Assembly (NCBI RefSeq): GCF_900156875.1
Contig: NZ_LT707409.1
Coordinates: 1,590,046-1,654,045 of the forward strand
Direction: 5' to 3'
DNA: 64,000 nt
From: Robertmurraya dakarensis
Lineage (GTDB): Bacteria; Bacillota; Bacilli; Bacillales; Cytobacillaceae
The notes beneath the pieces were generated by a model that did not search any database, was not told where the DNA came from, and saw nothing but the letters and a program-made list of their open reading frames with translations. This document shows, piece by piece, positions 51,571-60,786 of the stretch; within the stretch, counting starts at the first letter, position 1; each line of letters opens with the position of its first letter. The position numbers and the translations under genes are program-made.

Positions 51571-52770
51571 ATGAGCCAATCAATTGCACAGGAATCATCA
51601 GAGAAACAACTGCAATCTGAAAAAATTTGGACCCGGGATTTCTCGCTGATCGTACTGTCCAATTTTTTTATATTTTTAGGATTTCAAATGACACTTCCAA
51701 CAATACCATTATTTGTAGCAAAACTTGGAGGAAATGATCAGTTAATTGGAATTGTAACAGGCATATTTACCTTTTCAGCCCTTCTTACCCGTCCATTTGC
51801 AGGGAAATTTTTAGAAACAAAAGGGCGGCAATTTGTTTACATGCTAGGACTAGGTATTTTTGTGCTATCTGTTGGATCATACGGCTTGGTACATAGCTTA
51901 TTCTTCCTCTTTATCATGAGAATGGTCCAAGGAAGTGGTTGGGGTTTTTCTACAACAGCTTCTGGAACCATTGTAACAGACTTAATTCCTCCAAAAAGAC
52001 GCGGTGAAGGAATGGGATATTATGGTCTATCAGGTAACCTAGCAATGGCCATTGGTCCCACATTAGGTCTTGCTTTAACAGGGGTTATCTCATTTCCGAT
52101 GTTGTTCATGATTTGTGCTATTCTCGGCGCAGTAGCCTTTATACTATCTTCTACTATCCATTATAAAAAAGTCGAACCCCTGCCAACATCAGAACACAGT
52201 AAGAAATTTGATATATTTGAAAAGTCAGCACTTCCCCCATCATTATTACTATTTTTCATTACGACAACTTTTGGGGGAATCGCGACGTTCCTCCCTATTT
52301 ATTCTTTAGGGAAAGGAATAACAGGGATACATTGGTATTTCCTACTATACGCATGCGCTTTAATGATCTCTCGAACATTTGCAGGAAAAATCTACGATCG
52401 AAAAGGTCATGAGGCTGTTTTTATCCCTGGAGCTGTGCTCGTGATCATAGCAATGATTTTCCTAGCCTGGCTTCCTAGCAGTGTCACGTTATACGCTGCA
52501 GGTGTCCTGTATGGATTAGGGTTTGGTACAATACAGCCAGCTCTACAAGCCTGGGCTGTTGAAAAAGCTGCACCGCATCGCAGAGGAATGGCTAATGCTA
52601 CGTTTTTTTCCTTTTTTGATCTCGGTGTAGGGGTTGGCGCAATAGCCTTCGGGCAAATTGCACATTGGCTTGGATACAGCAGCATCTATATTATTTCGTC
52701 TATTTCCGTGCTGTTTTCTATTTTTCTTTATATAGCGATTCTGTTAAAAAACCGGAATACTGCTGTATAA
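51571..52770 (+). CDS. major facilitator superfamily efflux transporter
   Basis: A 399-residue transporter with 12 predicted helices. The motif A-like segment GKFLETKGRQFVYMLG between helices 2 and 3, and the SGWGFSTTASGTIVTDLIPPKRRGEGMGYYG region of helices 4-6 with its G-rich motif C, mark the DHA1 drug/proton antiporters. The substrate is unknown. It is divergent from aspartokinase and is followed by a bidirectional hairpin. A GGAAAGG site precedes the ATG. Confidence 0.85.
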   Translation: MSQSIAQESSEKQLQSEKIWTRDFSLIVLSNFFIFLGFQMTLPTIPLFVAKLGGNDQLIGIVTGIFTFSALLTRPFAGKFLETKGRQFVYMLGLGIFVLSVGSYGLVHSLFFLFIMRMVQGSGWGFSTTASGTIVTDLIPPKRRGEGMGYYGLSGNLAMAIGPTLGLALTGVISFPMLFMICAILGAVAFILSSTIHYKKVEPLPTSEHSKKFDIFEKSALPPSLLLFFITTTFGGIATFLPIYSLGKGITGIHWYFLLYACALMISRTFAGKIYDRKGHEAVFIPGAVLVIIAMIFLAWLPSSVTLYAAGVLYGLGFGTIQPALQAWAVEKAAPHRRGMANATFFSFFDLGVGVGAIAFGQIAHWLGYSSIYIISSISVLFSIFLYIAILLKNRNTAV

Positions 52771-52791
52771 ATATTAATTTATTTGAGTTTT

Positions 52792-52820
52792 GCCTGGGTT
52801 ATTTTTGACCCAGGCTTTTT
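52792..52820 (+). terminator. intrinsic terminator of the MFS gene
   Basis: GCCTGGGT (52792-52799) pairs with ACCCAGGC (52808-52815), followed by TTTTT. Confidence 0.9.
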
Positions 52821-52846
52821 ATTGGACAGCTTTTTTTCATTTATTA

Positions 52847-53635
52847 TTACTTAAGCACTTTTTTCTTAGTAAGCAATGGTCTTTCATAACTCCATATTAC
52901 TTCAACTTCTAATTCAAAAAACTTTGATAGAATACCTTCAGATATCATTTCACTTGTATCTCCAGCAGCGAACACTTCACCGTTTTTTAAAAGTAATGTT
53001 TTCTTAAAAATAGGCAGTATCTCCTCTAGATGATGTGTTACGTATAACAATGTCGGGGCTTTTGAAGTATTAGCGATTCTTTCAATCGTCTCCAATAACT
53101 TTTCTCTTGCAATAAAATCCAATCCATTGGTTGGTTCATCCAAAATGAGGATTTCAGGATCATTCATTAATGCCCGCGCTATAAGGACTCTTTGCTTTTC
53201 ACCTTGTGATAAAGTTTCGTAGTTTCGGTCTGCATAGTGCAGGGCACCAAGACTTTCGAGCAAAGAGACCGCTTTCTGACGCATTTCATCTGTTGGAGTA
53301 TCGTAAAGTCCAATTGATGTAAACGCCCCGCTCAAGACAATTTCGTAAGCGCTGTCTGTTTTATAAAGCTTCTCCTGTAATGATGAAGAAACTAATCCAA
53401 TTTTCCGCCTCACATGTTCACGAAGATCAACCTTTCCAAATTCCTTTCCTAAAACCTTGACTACACCCGAAGAAGGAAAATGATAGCCGTTCAATAAATT
53501 AAGAATTGCCGTCTTCCCTGCACCGTTTAAGCCGAATAACACCCAATGCTCCCCTTTTTCGACGTTCCAATTGATATCTTTCAAAATAGGAGATCCATCT
53601 CGTTTCAAATAAACGTTTGTTAATTGTATGGTCAT
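52847..53635 (-). CDS. ylmA: ABC ATPase, YlmA-like
   Basis: A 262-residue ABC ATPase without a membrane partner in the operon. Walker A is GLNGAGKTAILNLL, the signature is LSQGEKQRVLIARALMND, Walker B is ILILDEPTNGLDFIA and the switch is YVTHHLEEI. The layout, with LYKTDSAYEIVLSGAF, resembles B. subtilis YlmA and molybdate/iron-type ModF ATPases. The function is unclear. A GGCAGGG-type site is upstream. It may act with a permease encoded elsewhere or alone. Confidence 0.82.
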   Translation of the reverse strand: MTIQLTNVYLKRDGSPILKDINWNVEKGEHWVLFGLNGAGKTAILNLLNGYHFPSSGVVKVLGKEFGKVDLREHVRRKIGLVSSSLQEKLYKTDSAYEIVLSGAFTSIGLYDTPTDEMRQKAVSLLESLGALHYADRNYETLSQGEKQRVLIARALMNDPEILILDEPTNGLDFIAREKLLETIERIANTSKAPTLLYVTHHLEEILPIFKKTLLLKNGEVFAAGDTSEMISEGILSKFFELEVEVIWSYERPLLTKKKVLK

Positions 53636-53780
53636 ATCCCTGCCCCTTTCTATCCTACCTAATATTTTAAAGCTGATTTTCAGTTATTGCCATCATTTTA
53701 TCTGGATTGAATTTCCAAACTTATGTAACGAGATAAGCACTAGATGAATATCTTATTGGTGCAAAGGAGGAGGGATAGAA

Positions 53781-54194
53781 ATGTATAATAATAATTTTCC
53801 GCAGGGTATGTTTCCAATGAATCAACCTAACACAGGTTCACAAATGCCCAGCCAAATGAACCAGATGAATCAAATGAAACATATGTGTGAGCAGTACCTA
53901 GACTACTATGTAACCGGACAAATGACGAATGGCAGTCAGGTAGAAGGAATTTTAGAAGATGCTGATGACGAAGGCGTAACCATGTTAATGCCTGAGGATG
54001 TTCCTGCAGGCGATGATATGGACGATATGAATATGAACGATATGCGTTTATATGGATTCGGGGGATATGGCGGCTATGGCGGCTATGGCGGTTACGGCAG
54101 ACCAAGAAGAAGATATCGCCGCTTCCGCAGAAGACGTTTTCCATATAGTCAGTTTGTTTTCCCGATTGTTATCCCATTCCCATTCTACTACTAA
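53781..54194 (+). CDS. small protein with LSm-like core and Gly/Tyr- and Arg-rich tail
   Basis: A 137-residue protein. Residues 1-35 are rich in Asn, Gln, Met and Pro; residues 37-75 (QYLDYYVTGQMTNGSQVEGILEDADDEGVTMLMPE) show a beta-sheet pattern like an Sm/LSm or Hfq core; then come a short acidic Met/Asp stretch, four GGY repeats, an Arg-rich block and a hydrophobic proline-rich end. Glycine-tyrosine runs and basic tracts are typical of spore coat or RNA-binding proteins. Neither is proven. A strong AAGGAGG precedes the start. A strong hairpin follows. Confidence 0.65.
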   Translation: MYNNNFPQGMFPMNQPNTGSQMPSQMNQMNQMKHMCEQYLDYYVTGQMTNGSQVEGILEDADDEGVTMLMPEDVPAGDDMDDMNMNDMRLYGFGGYGGYGGYGGYGRPRRRYRRFRRRRFPYSQFVFPIVIPFPFYY

Positions 54195-54199
54195 GAACA

Positions 54200-54231
54200 A
54201 CCCGTTGAGCTGGAAACCCAGCTCAACGGGT
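54200..54231. terminator. strong 14-bp hairpin between convergent genes
   Basis: ACCCGTTGAGCTGG (54200-54213) and CCAGCTCAACGGGT (54218-54231) with a 4-nt loop; no T run follows. It separates the Gly/Tyr-rich gene from yogA. Confidence 0.65.
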
Positions 54232-54244
54232 ATCATACAAATCG

Positions 54245-55243
54245 TTATTCTTCTATAATGAATCCAATTTTTCCTAATTGTTCTGCTTTCTCCATGCGAC
54301 TAAAAGCACTTTCGAATTGGCTCAGGGAGAACGTCCGATCTAAAACAGGTCTAATTTGATTCTTTTCAATGAATTGAAGCATTTCCACATACTCCTCAGA
54401 ACTCCCCATCGTAGTACCTAATAAATTATATTGCCCATAAAAGAATTTACGAAGATCAAAATCAACGACATCACCTGCTGAAGCGCCGAAAGTGACCATT
54501 GTTCCACCTAATCGCAATTGATCTAATGTTTTATTAAATGTAGCCGCTCCCACAGATTCGATAGCAAGATCGACTTTTTCCCCGTCAAGCATGCTTTCCC
54601 AATCATCATTATTACTGTCAATAGCTTTATCCGCACCTAACTGTAACGCCTTCTCCCGCTTTTCCTGCGAACGAGAAGTCACATAGACTTTAGCTCCTGC
54701 TGCTTTTGCAAATTGCAATAAGAATGTTGCTACTCCACTGCCAATCCCTGGTATTAAAACCTTCATACCTGATTGAACTTTTCCTCTTGTAAAAAGAGCT
54801 CGATAGGCTGTTAGTGCAGCTAATGAAAGTACACCAGCTTCTTCCCACGATAGATACGCCGGCTTCGAAACAGCATTCTCAGCAGGAATCACAATGTATT
54901 CTGCAAAAGTGCCATGGTATGGAAGCCCAACTATTTCAAATCCGCTTGGTGGTGCATCGCTATTCTTCTGCCATCCGAGACTCGGGTTGATGATGACTTC
55001 CTCTCCAATTTTGACATTCGTTACTCCTGCTCCAACCGAGTCAATTACACCGGCACCGTCTGAACCAATAATTAACGGTGGGTCTGTCGGCTTATGTCTA
55101 TTTAAAATAAATAAATCACGGTGGTTTAATCCCGCCGCTTTTAACTTAACTACAACTTCCCCTTCTTTCGGTTCCAGTTTATTGAAATCTCTAAACTTTA
55201 GCCCCTCAAATCCAGCCTTTTCTGCATGAACTAATGCTTTCAT
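54245..55243 (-). CDS. yogA: quinone oxidoreductase / zinc-type alcohol dehydrogenase family, YogA-like
   Basis: A 332-residue medium-chain dehydrogenase/reductase. The catalytic domain has AGLNHRDLFILN, GSDGAGVIDSVG and EIVGLPYHGTFAEYIVIPAENAV; the Rossmann domain has VLIPGIGSGVATFLLQFAKAAGAKVYVTS (about residue 163). The catalytic zinc cysteine of true alcohol dehydrogenases is absent near residue 42, as in the quinone oxidoreductase branch. It matches B. subtilis YogA in length. NADPH-dependent reduction of quinones or carbonyls is inferred. Confidence 0.85.
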   Translation of the reverse strand: MKALVHAEKAGFEGLKFRDFNKLEPKEGEVVVKLKAAGLNHRDLFILNRHKPTDPPLIIGSDGAGVIDSVGAGVTNVKIGEEVIINPSLGWQKNSDAPPSGFEIVGLPYHGTFAEYIVIPAENAVSKPAYLSWEEAGVLSLAALTAYRALFTRGKVQSGMKVLIPGIGSGVATFLLQFAKAAGAKVYVTSRSQEKREKALQLGADKAIDSNNDDWESMLDGEKVDLAIESVGAATFNKTLDQLRLGGTMVTFGASAGDVVDFDLRKFFYGQYNLLGTTMGSSEEYVEMLQFIEKNQIRPVLDRTFSLSQFESAFSRMEKAEQLGKIGFIIEE

Positions 55244-55423
55244 TTAAAAACTCACCCCTACGCTAAATTTTTATGTACATGTCTATGATACTCCGTTCAA
55301 AACGATTAAAAAACCTTTATGCTTATATAAACAATACTGTTATTGGAATTTATTCACTTATAGTATATCCCCCAAAATTGAACACAATAAAAAAAGAGTC
55401 AATATAGAGGGGAATGAGTAAAA

Positions 55424-56284
55424 ATGGATAAAGAACTTACCTATGGCAGTGATTATAAATATATCCCAGCTACATCGGTAGGATCAGGCATTGGGATACA
55501 AGTGCTGCCAGACGTGTTTAGTCATACAATTCAAATCGTTAATATTTGTTTTATTGGACATCCAGAGAAAGAGGAGTTTGTATTGGTTGATGCTGGAATG
55601 CCAGAATCTGCAGAGATGATTATTTCTGCTGCAGAAGAGCATTATGGTCCCGGTGCAAAACCTTCTTGCATTCTTTTAACTCATGGCCATTTCGATCATG
55701 TTGGTGCGATTATTGAATTAATAAACCACTGGAAAGTACCGGTGTATGCACACCAAACTGAAATTCCTTACCTGACAAATAAAATGAGTTATCCTGAACC
55801 AGATCCAACCGTCGAGGGCGGTATGATTGCAAAAATGTCTCCATTATTTCCTAATGAACCAATAAATTTAGGAGACCACGTCCAAGCACTTCCAGCGGAC
55901 GGCAAAGTGCCAAACTTGCCTGAATGGCGCTGGATTCATACACCTGGACATACACCTGGGCATGTATCATTTTTTAGAGATACTGATAAAGCTCTTATTG
56001 CTGGCGATGCATTTGTTACTGTTAAACAAGAATCCCTCTACAAGGTCTTGACCCAGGAACAGGAGATAAGTGGTCCGCCTCGTTACTTGACCCCGGATTG
56101 GGATTCAGCTTGGCAATCGGTTAAAACCCTGGAATCACTAAAACCATCTGCCGCTATAACAGGACATGGATTACCAATGACCGGTGAAGAGCTCTCTAAA
56201 AACTTAGAAATGCTTGCGCGCGACTTTGATAAGATTGCCATTCCTGACTATGGAAAATTCACCGATAAATATAAAAACCATTAA
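55424..56284 (+). CDS. metallo-beta-lactamase fold hydrolase
   Basis: A 286-residue protein with the MBL metal motif THGHFDHVG (HxHxDH, about residues 88-94), a second His in TPGHTPGHVSFF (about residue 178), an aspartate in IAGDAFVT and a final His in TGHGLPM (about residue 246). These are the five ligands of a dinuclear zinc/iron site. The family includes lactonases, glyoxalases and thioesterases; substrate is unknown. A GAGGGGAATG site precedes the ATG. Confidence 0.85.
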   Translation: MDKELTYGSDYKYIPATSVGSGIGIQVLPDVFSHTIQIVNICFIGHPEKEEFVLVDAGMPESAEMIISAAEEHYGPGAKPSCILLTHGHFDHVGAIIELINHWKVPVYAHQTEIPYLTNKMSYPEPDPTVEGGMIAKMSPLFPNEPINLGDHVQALPADGKVPNLPEWRWIHTPGHTPGHVSFFRDTDKALIAGDAFVTVKQESLYKVLTQEQEISGPPRYLTPDWDSAWQSVKTLESLKPSAAITGHGLPMTGEELSKNLEMLARDFDKIAIPDYGKFTDKYKNH

Positions 56285-56645
56285 GAAAATGAGACAAAAC
56301 AATGATTACTTCTGAGTGAAATTAGCGTAAAATGACAAACTTTTTGTTTATTTGCACATTTATACAAGTTACGACACATAACTCTCGGGAAATGTCAAGT
56401 ATTGCGCTTTCCCGAGAAATAATTATTTCTTCCCCTCATCATTTCCCCCTTCTTCTGCAAATTCCTTATTTTTTTTATCCTTTTACAAGGTTTACATCAA
56501 AATCATCTAATATTCCGACTAATTTCGTTCTCATTGTTCAGTTTTTGGTGATTAACTTCTTCTTTTGATAGCTTTTGTCATACAGCAGGAAAATCCACTC
56601 CTTCATAAAGAATAATACTGTTAAAGAAATTGAAGGGGTGGAATT
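56285..56645. other. intergenic region upstream of the MerR-type gene
   Basis: 361 nt, pyrimidine-rich on the plus strand. Contains the perfect inverted repeat at 56383-56417 and a 78-codon frame that I regard as spurious. A plausible promoter for the next gene lies in the final 60 nt but I could not define hexamers. Confidence 0.4.
56383..56417. repeat. perfect 10-bp inverted repeat
   Basis: TCTCGGGAAA (56383-56392) and TTTCCCGAGA (56408-56417) with a 15-nt loop, in the spacer between the MBL and MerR-type genes. There is no T run, so it is not a typical terminator. It could be a factor site or an RNA hairpin. Confidence 0.6.
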
Positions 56646-57584
56646 ATGTCTAGCAATCAAATCTTAAGAGCATATTCTATTAAGGAAGTATCTAAAAAAA
56701 TTAATATCCCTACTGGTACTATCAGACAGTGGGAAAAAGATTTAAACGGATTATTAATTATTCCAAGAACAAAGCAAGGAGCTAGATTTTACACAGAAAA
56801 GGAAATTGACCTGCTGAAAAAAGTTAAAGAAATGCGTGAACAAAATGTAAGCAAGGATATGATTCGAATCATGATGCAAAAGCATCTGGCTGTTCAAGAA
56901 AATGAGTCAGCGGATTCCGTCGAGATGTTCCCTGCACCTTTACAAGTTCCAGAAAATCAAGAATCTAGCGAACTCTCTTCAAATCAGGTTGACAAAGCGT
57001 TACAGGAATTTCATGCCACTCTTGAACAATATAAACAAGAGATGATCAACGAAATTAAAACTGAGATGGCTTTTAATCGAAATGAAATTATTGATGAGGT
57101 TAAAAACGAATTATTAACTTCTTCCCTTCATACTGTTAAGGAGCTCTCTAAATCAATCCAAAGATCCAACGACAAGCGTAAAGGAGAATTACAAGAAATT
57201 TCTGGGGCAATAACGAAGGCTTCGGAACGTCATTCCGAATCAGTCGCAACACTCAGCGACCGCATTGCGAAAAATTCAAAGGGTACTTACGAACAGCTAT
57301 CTAAACGAATTGCTGATAGTTCTAGAACCGCCGCAAAAGATCAAAAGCTTGTACTGAACAAAGTTTCTAAAACGGTAGAGGAAGCAAAGTTGAATATTAA
57401 TAAAGTGGCAAAATCGATTGATGAGAAACAAGAACAACTTATTGAAACGATTAACGAATTGAAGCAATCGACAGAAGAGATTCAGCAGCGCGAAGATGTT
57501 TTTCAAAATATGCTTACAAGCTATCGTGAAGTAGCGGCCGCAAAAACGACTAAAAAGAAAAAGTGGTGGCAAATTTGGTCCTAA
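56646..57584 (+). CDS. MerR-type HTH protein with long coiled coil and Trp-rich C-terminus
   Basis: A 312-residue protein. Residues 8-75 are a MerR-like winged helix (YSIKEVSKKINIPTGTIRQWEKDLNGLLIIPRTKQGARFYTEKEIDLLKKVKEM), then a long predominantly helical region up to about residue 300 (LEQYKQEMINEIKTEM, LNINKVAKSIDEKQEQLIETINEL) and the ending TKKKKWWQIWS. The HTH plus coiled coil resembles B. subtilis RacA, and DUF3967-type plasmid proteins also end in a Trp-rich tip. The tip could bind membrane. Chromosome anchoring or partition is inferred from architecture only. Confidence 0.75.
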   Translation: MSSNQILRAYSIKEVSKKINIPTGTIRQWEKDLNGLLIIPRTKQGARFYTEKEIDLLKKVKEMREQNVSKDMIRIMMQKHLAVQENESADSVEMFPAPLQVPENQESSELSSNQVDKALQEFHATLEQYKQEMINEIKTEMAFNRNEIIDEVKNELLTSSLHTVKELSKSIQRSNDKRKGELQEISGAITKASERHSESVATLSDRIAKNSKGTYEQLSKRIADSSRTAAKDQKLVLNKVSKTVEEAKLNINKVAKSIDEKQEQLIETINELKQSTEEIQQREDVFQNMLTSYREVAAAKTTKKKKWWQIWS

Positions 57585-57664
57585 CACCAACTTTCACTTA
57601 CTTTCAAGCTACATAAACTATCTATATGTTATGAAAGATATAAAAATAACCTCTTAAAAGACAA

Positions 57665-57693
57665 GAAGACAGGTTTTTTGGATACCTGTCTTC
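57665..57693. terminator. bidirectional terminator between MerR-type gene and trhO
   Basis: GAAGACAGGT (57665-57674) and ACCTGTCTTC (57684-57693), a perfect 10-bp stem, followed by a T-rich stretch on either strand. Confidence 0.8.
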
Positions 57694-57707
57694 CTGCTTT
57701 TTACTTT

Positions 57708-58673
57708 CTATGCATTAATTGTTCTGCTATTGCTAATAGCCATTAATCTATTATGAACTTCTTCCTCGCTTAAATCGTGTTGTGCAATATAGCGGTTACG
57801 GGGATGGACGCGGCATTCATCCGAACAGCTTCGCATATATTTATGCTCATTCTCCTCTGAGCAAAGAATTTTCTTATTGCATTCAGGGTTAGCACAGTTA
57901 ACATACCTTTCACATGGTTCACCCGAGAAATGATCTTTCCCCACAATAACATGTTCTTTTCCATTTACTGGTACACTTATTCTTTCATCAAAAACATAGC
58001 ACAGGCCATCCCAAAGCTCTCCCTGAACTTCTGGGTCTTTTCCGTAGGTAACGATTCCTCCCTCTAGTTGAGAAACATCGTCAAACCCCTCTTCTAATAG
58101 CCAGCCTGAAAATTTCTCACAGCGGATTCCGCCCGTACAATACGTCAGAATCTTCTTTCCCTCAAACTGTTGTTTATTTTCCTTTATCCACTGAGGCAAT
58201 TCACGGAAAGCATTGATATCCGGTCTTACTGCACCTTTAAAATGACCTAAATCGTACTCGTAATCATTTCTAGCATCGATCACGACCGTATCTTCCCTTT
58301 GCATAGCTTCAAAAAACTCTTTCGGCTTTAAGTGTTTTCCTGTTGTCGCATTTGGGTTTATATCATTCTCTAGTCGAAGGGTAACAAGCTCATTCCTACA
58401 ACGAACACGCATCTTCTTAAATGCATGCTCTTTTGCATCATCTATTTTAAAAATGGTCTCTTTAAATAGTGGATGATTATTCATGAACTCCATATACGCG
58501 TCCGTCTGTTCGACCGTACCCGATACAGTACCATTTATCCCTTCAGATGCAATAATAATTCGCCCTTTCAACCCCAACTCATCACAAACTTGCTTATGCT
58601 CATTCGTGCACTCCTCCGGGTTTTCAATATGAACGTATTTATAATAAAGCAAAACTTTATATGATGACTCCAT
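57708..58673 (-). CDS. trhO: tRNA uridine-34 hydroxylase, rhodanese domain
   Basis: A 321-residue protein of the YceA/TrhO family, which hydroxylates U34 of certain tRNAs to 5-hydroxyuridine. The N-terminal acylphosphatase-like domain ([29 protein letters not shown]) is followed by a rhodanese domain with the active-site cysteine in [20 protein letters not shown] (about residue 174) and a C-terminal cysteine-rich zinc-like region ([30 protein letters not shown]). It resembles B. subtilis YbfQ. Single gene; a terminator follows. Confidence 0.88.
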   Translation of the reverse strand: MESSYKVLLYYKYVHIENPEECTNEHKQVCDELGLKGRIIIASEGINGTVSGTVEQTDAYMEFMNNHPLFKETIFKIDDAKEHAFKKMRVRCRNELVTLRLENDINPNATTGKHLKPKEFFEAMQREDTVVIDARNDYEYDLGHFKGAVRPDINAFRELPQWIKENKQQFEGKKILTYCTGGIRCEKFSGWLLEEGFDDVSQLEGGIVTYGKDPEVQGELWDGLCYVFDERISVPVNGKEHVIVGKDHFSGEPCERYVNCANPECNKKILCSEENEHKYMRSCSDECRVHPRNRYIAQHDLSEEEVHNRLMAISNSRTINA

Positions 58674-58901
58674 TGATATTTCACCTTACACTTTCTATAA
58701 ATTAAAAAGATCGGTCTTTTTACCATATCTCTGTTGTTAACCTTAACAATATAACAAAAAAAAGGTCATTAAAACAAGTATGAAGATTTCATCAAGCAGA
58801 AGGGCGGGGTAAACCTCCGCTAAGTAATGGGTCAGTTTATGTAGAAAATTAGTTCATAAAATATTAATAAATTCCTTTACAATTATGAGAATCCGTTGTA
58901 A

Positions 58902-58949
58902 ATTCATATAATAGTATATTCAAATAATCAAATATACTATTATATGAAT
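58902..58949. promoter_or_regulatory. 19-bp perfect inverted repeat, candidate ArsR operator
   Basis: ATTCATATAATAGTATATT (58902-58920) and its exact reverse complement (58931-58949) are separated by 10 nt, ending 21 nt before the SulP start. Each arm contains ATTCATATA-type half sites seen in ArsR/SmtB operators. An ArsR-family gene follows SulP, so autoregulation is likely. Confidence 0.75.
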
Positions 58950-58970
58950 ATATAAAAAGAAGGGTTGATC

Positions 58971-60737
58971 ATGCAGGAGAAATGGTTTTTTACTGGAAGG
59001 TTCAAGGGGTACTCGATTCAGAGCTTTCAAAAGGATTTGATATCCGGATTGGTTGTTGGTGTTATTGCAATTCCACTTGGTATGGCGTTTGCAATTGCAT
59101 CAGGAGTTAAACCTGAATATGGAATATACACAACAATCATCGCAGGTATCCTCATTTCCCTGTTAGGAGGTTCCAAATACCAAATTGGCGGTCCAACGGG
59201 AGCTTTTATACCCATACTATTCGGTGTTGTCATTACATACGGGTATGAAAATCTTTTAATCGCCGGGTTATTAGCAGGAATCATGCTTTTTCTTATGGGT
59301 GTATTTAAACTCGGATCTTTGATAAAATTTATTCCGAGGCCTGTCACAATCGGATTTACTAGTGGAATTGCTGTAATTATTTTCACAGGACAAATTGCTA
59401 ACTTTTTAGGGTTAAGCGATGTCGAAAATCATGAATTATTTTTAGACAATGTTAGCGAGATTATTAGTCACCTAGGCAGTATTAATCTATACAGTATTCT
59501 TACCGCTGTCATTTGTTTGTCGACCATAATCTTGACACCTAGACTCTTTCCCAAGGTACCAGGTCCATTAATCGGATTGCTGCTTTCAACTTTAGTGGCT
59601 GCATTTTTCTATCCAACGCAGGTAGCAACGATTGGGTCAACCTATGGAGAAATCCCAAATAGCTTGCCGCAATTTCATTTTCCTGAGATTACGATGGATA
59701 AAATCATACAGCTTCTCCGTCCTGCTTTTGTTATTGCCATTCTAGGCGGAATTGAATCGTTATTATCCGCCGTAGTTGCAGACGGAATGACAAATAGTAA
59801 GCATCACAGTAACCGCGAGCTCGTCGGACAAGGAATCGCCAATATAGTTACACCATTATTTGGAGGAATACCTGCAACAGGCGCAATTGCAAGGACTGCG
59901 ACTAATATTAAAAATGGGGCCGTTTCCCCTGTTTCGGGAATTGTTCACGGTTTAATGGTTCTGCTCATTTTGGTTCTTTTTGCGCCATACGCTTCAAACA
60001 TTCCGCTCGCCAGTATGGCACCAATCTTAATGGTGGTAGCGTGGAATATGAGTGAAAGAAAAGTTTTTTACCATGTTTTAAAAACGAAGACCAGCGATTC
60101 CTTTGTGTTAGTTGTTACCTTTTTATTGACTGTATTTATGAATTTGACAATTGCTGTCGAAGTTGGATTATTACTTGCTGTTATTTTATTTACAAAACGA
60201 ATGAGTGATAGTATGGTAACCGTAAAGGCCTTGCCAAATCAAAATTCAAAAAATAAAAAGGTCGTCTCTCACATTGTGTCAGACACACATGATTGCCCCC
60301 AAATTAGTATCTATAATGTGGAAGGCCCATTATTTTTCGGAGCAGTCCAAACTTTTGCACAGACAATTATGAACACGATTGATTACAAGCCGAAAGTACT
60401 ACTGCTACGAATGGGAAAAGTACCTCTAATAGACACAACTGGGGAAGCTAATTTATCAAGTATTGTTACCAATTTCTCAAAACATGGGATCGTATTAATA
60501 TCAGGCTTAAGATCTCAACCGAAGAGCGTTCTGAAAAAGACGGGGTTGTATGATTGTATCGGAGAAGATTATTTCTTTGATCACACTGGAGAAGCAATCG
60601 ACTATGCACTTCGTCAATTAAATGAAAATAAATGTATTGGCTGCAAACATTTTGCGTTTAAAGAATGCGCACATCTTTCAAATCCTGAGCATGCAATACA
60701 GGATGAAAAAGTATATTCGCATATGAACGGACAATAA
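58971..60737 (+). CDS. SulP-family anion transporter with STAS domain and Cys-rich tail
   Basis: A 588-residue transporter: about ten to twelve membrane segments (LVVGVIAIPLGMAFAIASGVKPEYGIYTTIIAGI, then TGAIARTATNIKNGAVSPVSGIVHG) and a STAS domain (residues 440-550, with PLIDTTGEANLSSIV). After it comes a tail with CIGCKHFAFKECAH, three cysteines and histidines that could bind metal or respond to thiol chemistry. Substrates of the family are sulfate, bicarbonate or similar anions; which one is unknown. The ATG at 58971 follows AAGAAGGG; the frame opens 2 codons earlier at TTG. It is followed by an ArsR-family gene. Confidence 0.85.
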   Translation: MQEKWFFTGRFKGYSIQSFQKDLISGLVVGVIAIPLGMAFAIASGVKPEYGIYTTIIAGILISLLGGSKYQIGGPTGAFIPILFGVVITYGYENLLIAGLLAGIMLFLMGVFKLGSLIKFIPRPVTIGFTSGIAVIIFTGQIANFLGLSDVENHELFLDNVSEIISHLGSINLYSILTAVICLSTIILTPRLFPKVPGPLIGLLLSTLVAAFFYPTQVATIGSTYGEIPNSLPQFHFPEITMDKIIQLLRPAFVIAILGGIESLLSAVVADGMTNSKHHSNRELVGQGIANIVTPLFGGIPATGAIARTATNIKNGAVSPVSGIVHGLMVLLILVLFAPYASNIPLASMAPILMVVAWNMSERKVFYHVLKTKTSDSFVLVVTFLLTVFMNLTIAVEVGLLLAVILFTKRMSDSMVTVKALPNQNSKNKKVVSHIVSDTHDCPQISIYNVEGPLFFGAVQTFAQTIMNTIDYKPKVLLLRMGKVPLIDTTGEANLSSIVTNFSKHGIVLISGLRSQPKSVLKKTGLYDCIGEDYFFDHTGEAIDYALRQLNENKCIGCKHFAFKECAHLSNPEHAIQDEKVYSHMNGQ

Positions 60738-60786
60738 ATTCTGCTGTTTCGCGGTGCAACACGTTAATGAAGTGAGGTTGTTTTTA

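Noticed and set aside
56332-56568. 78-codon plus-strand frame between the MBL and MerR-type genes
   Set aside because: Composition is Phe/Ile/Ser/Pro rich with no ribosome site and it spans the perfect inverted repeat; it looks like non-coding pyrimidine-rich sequence.
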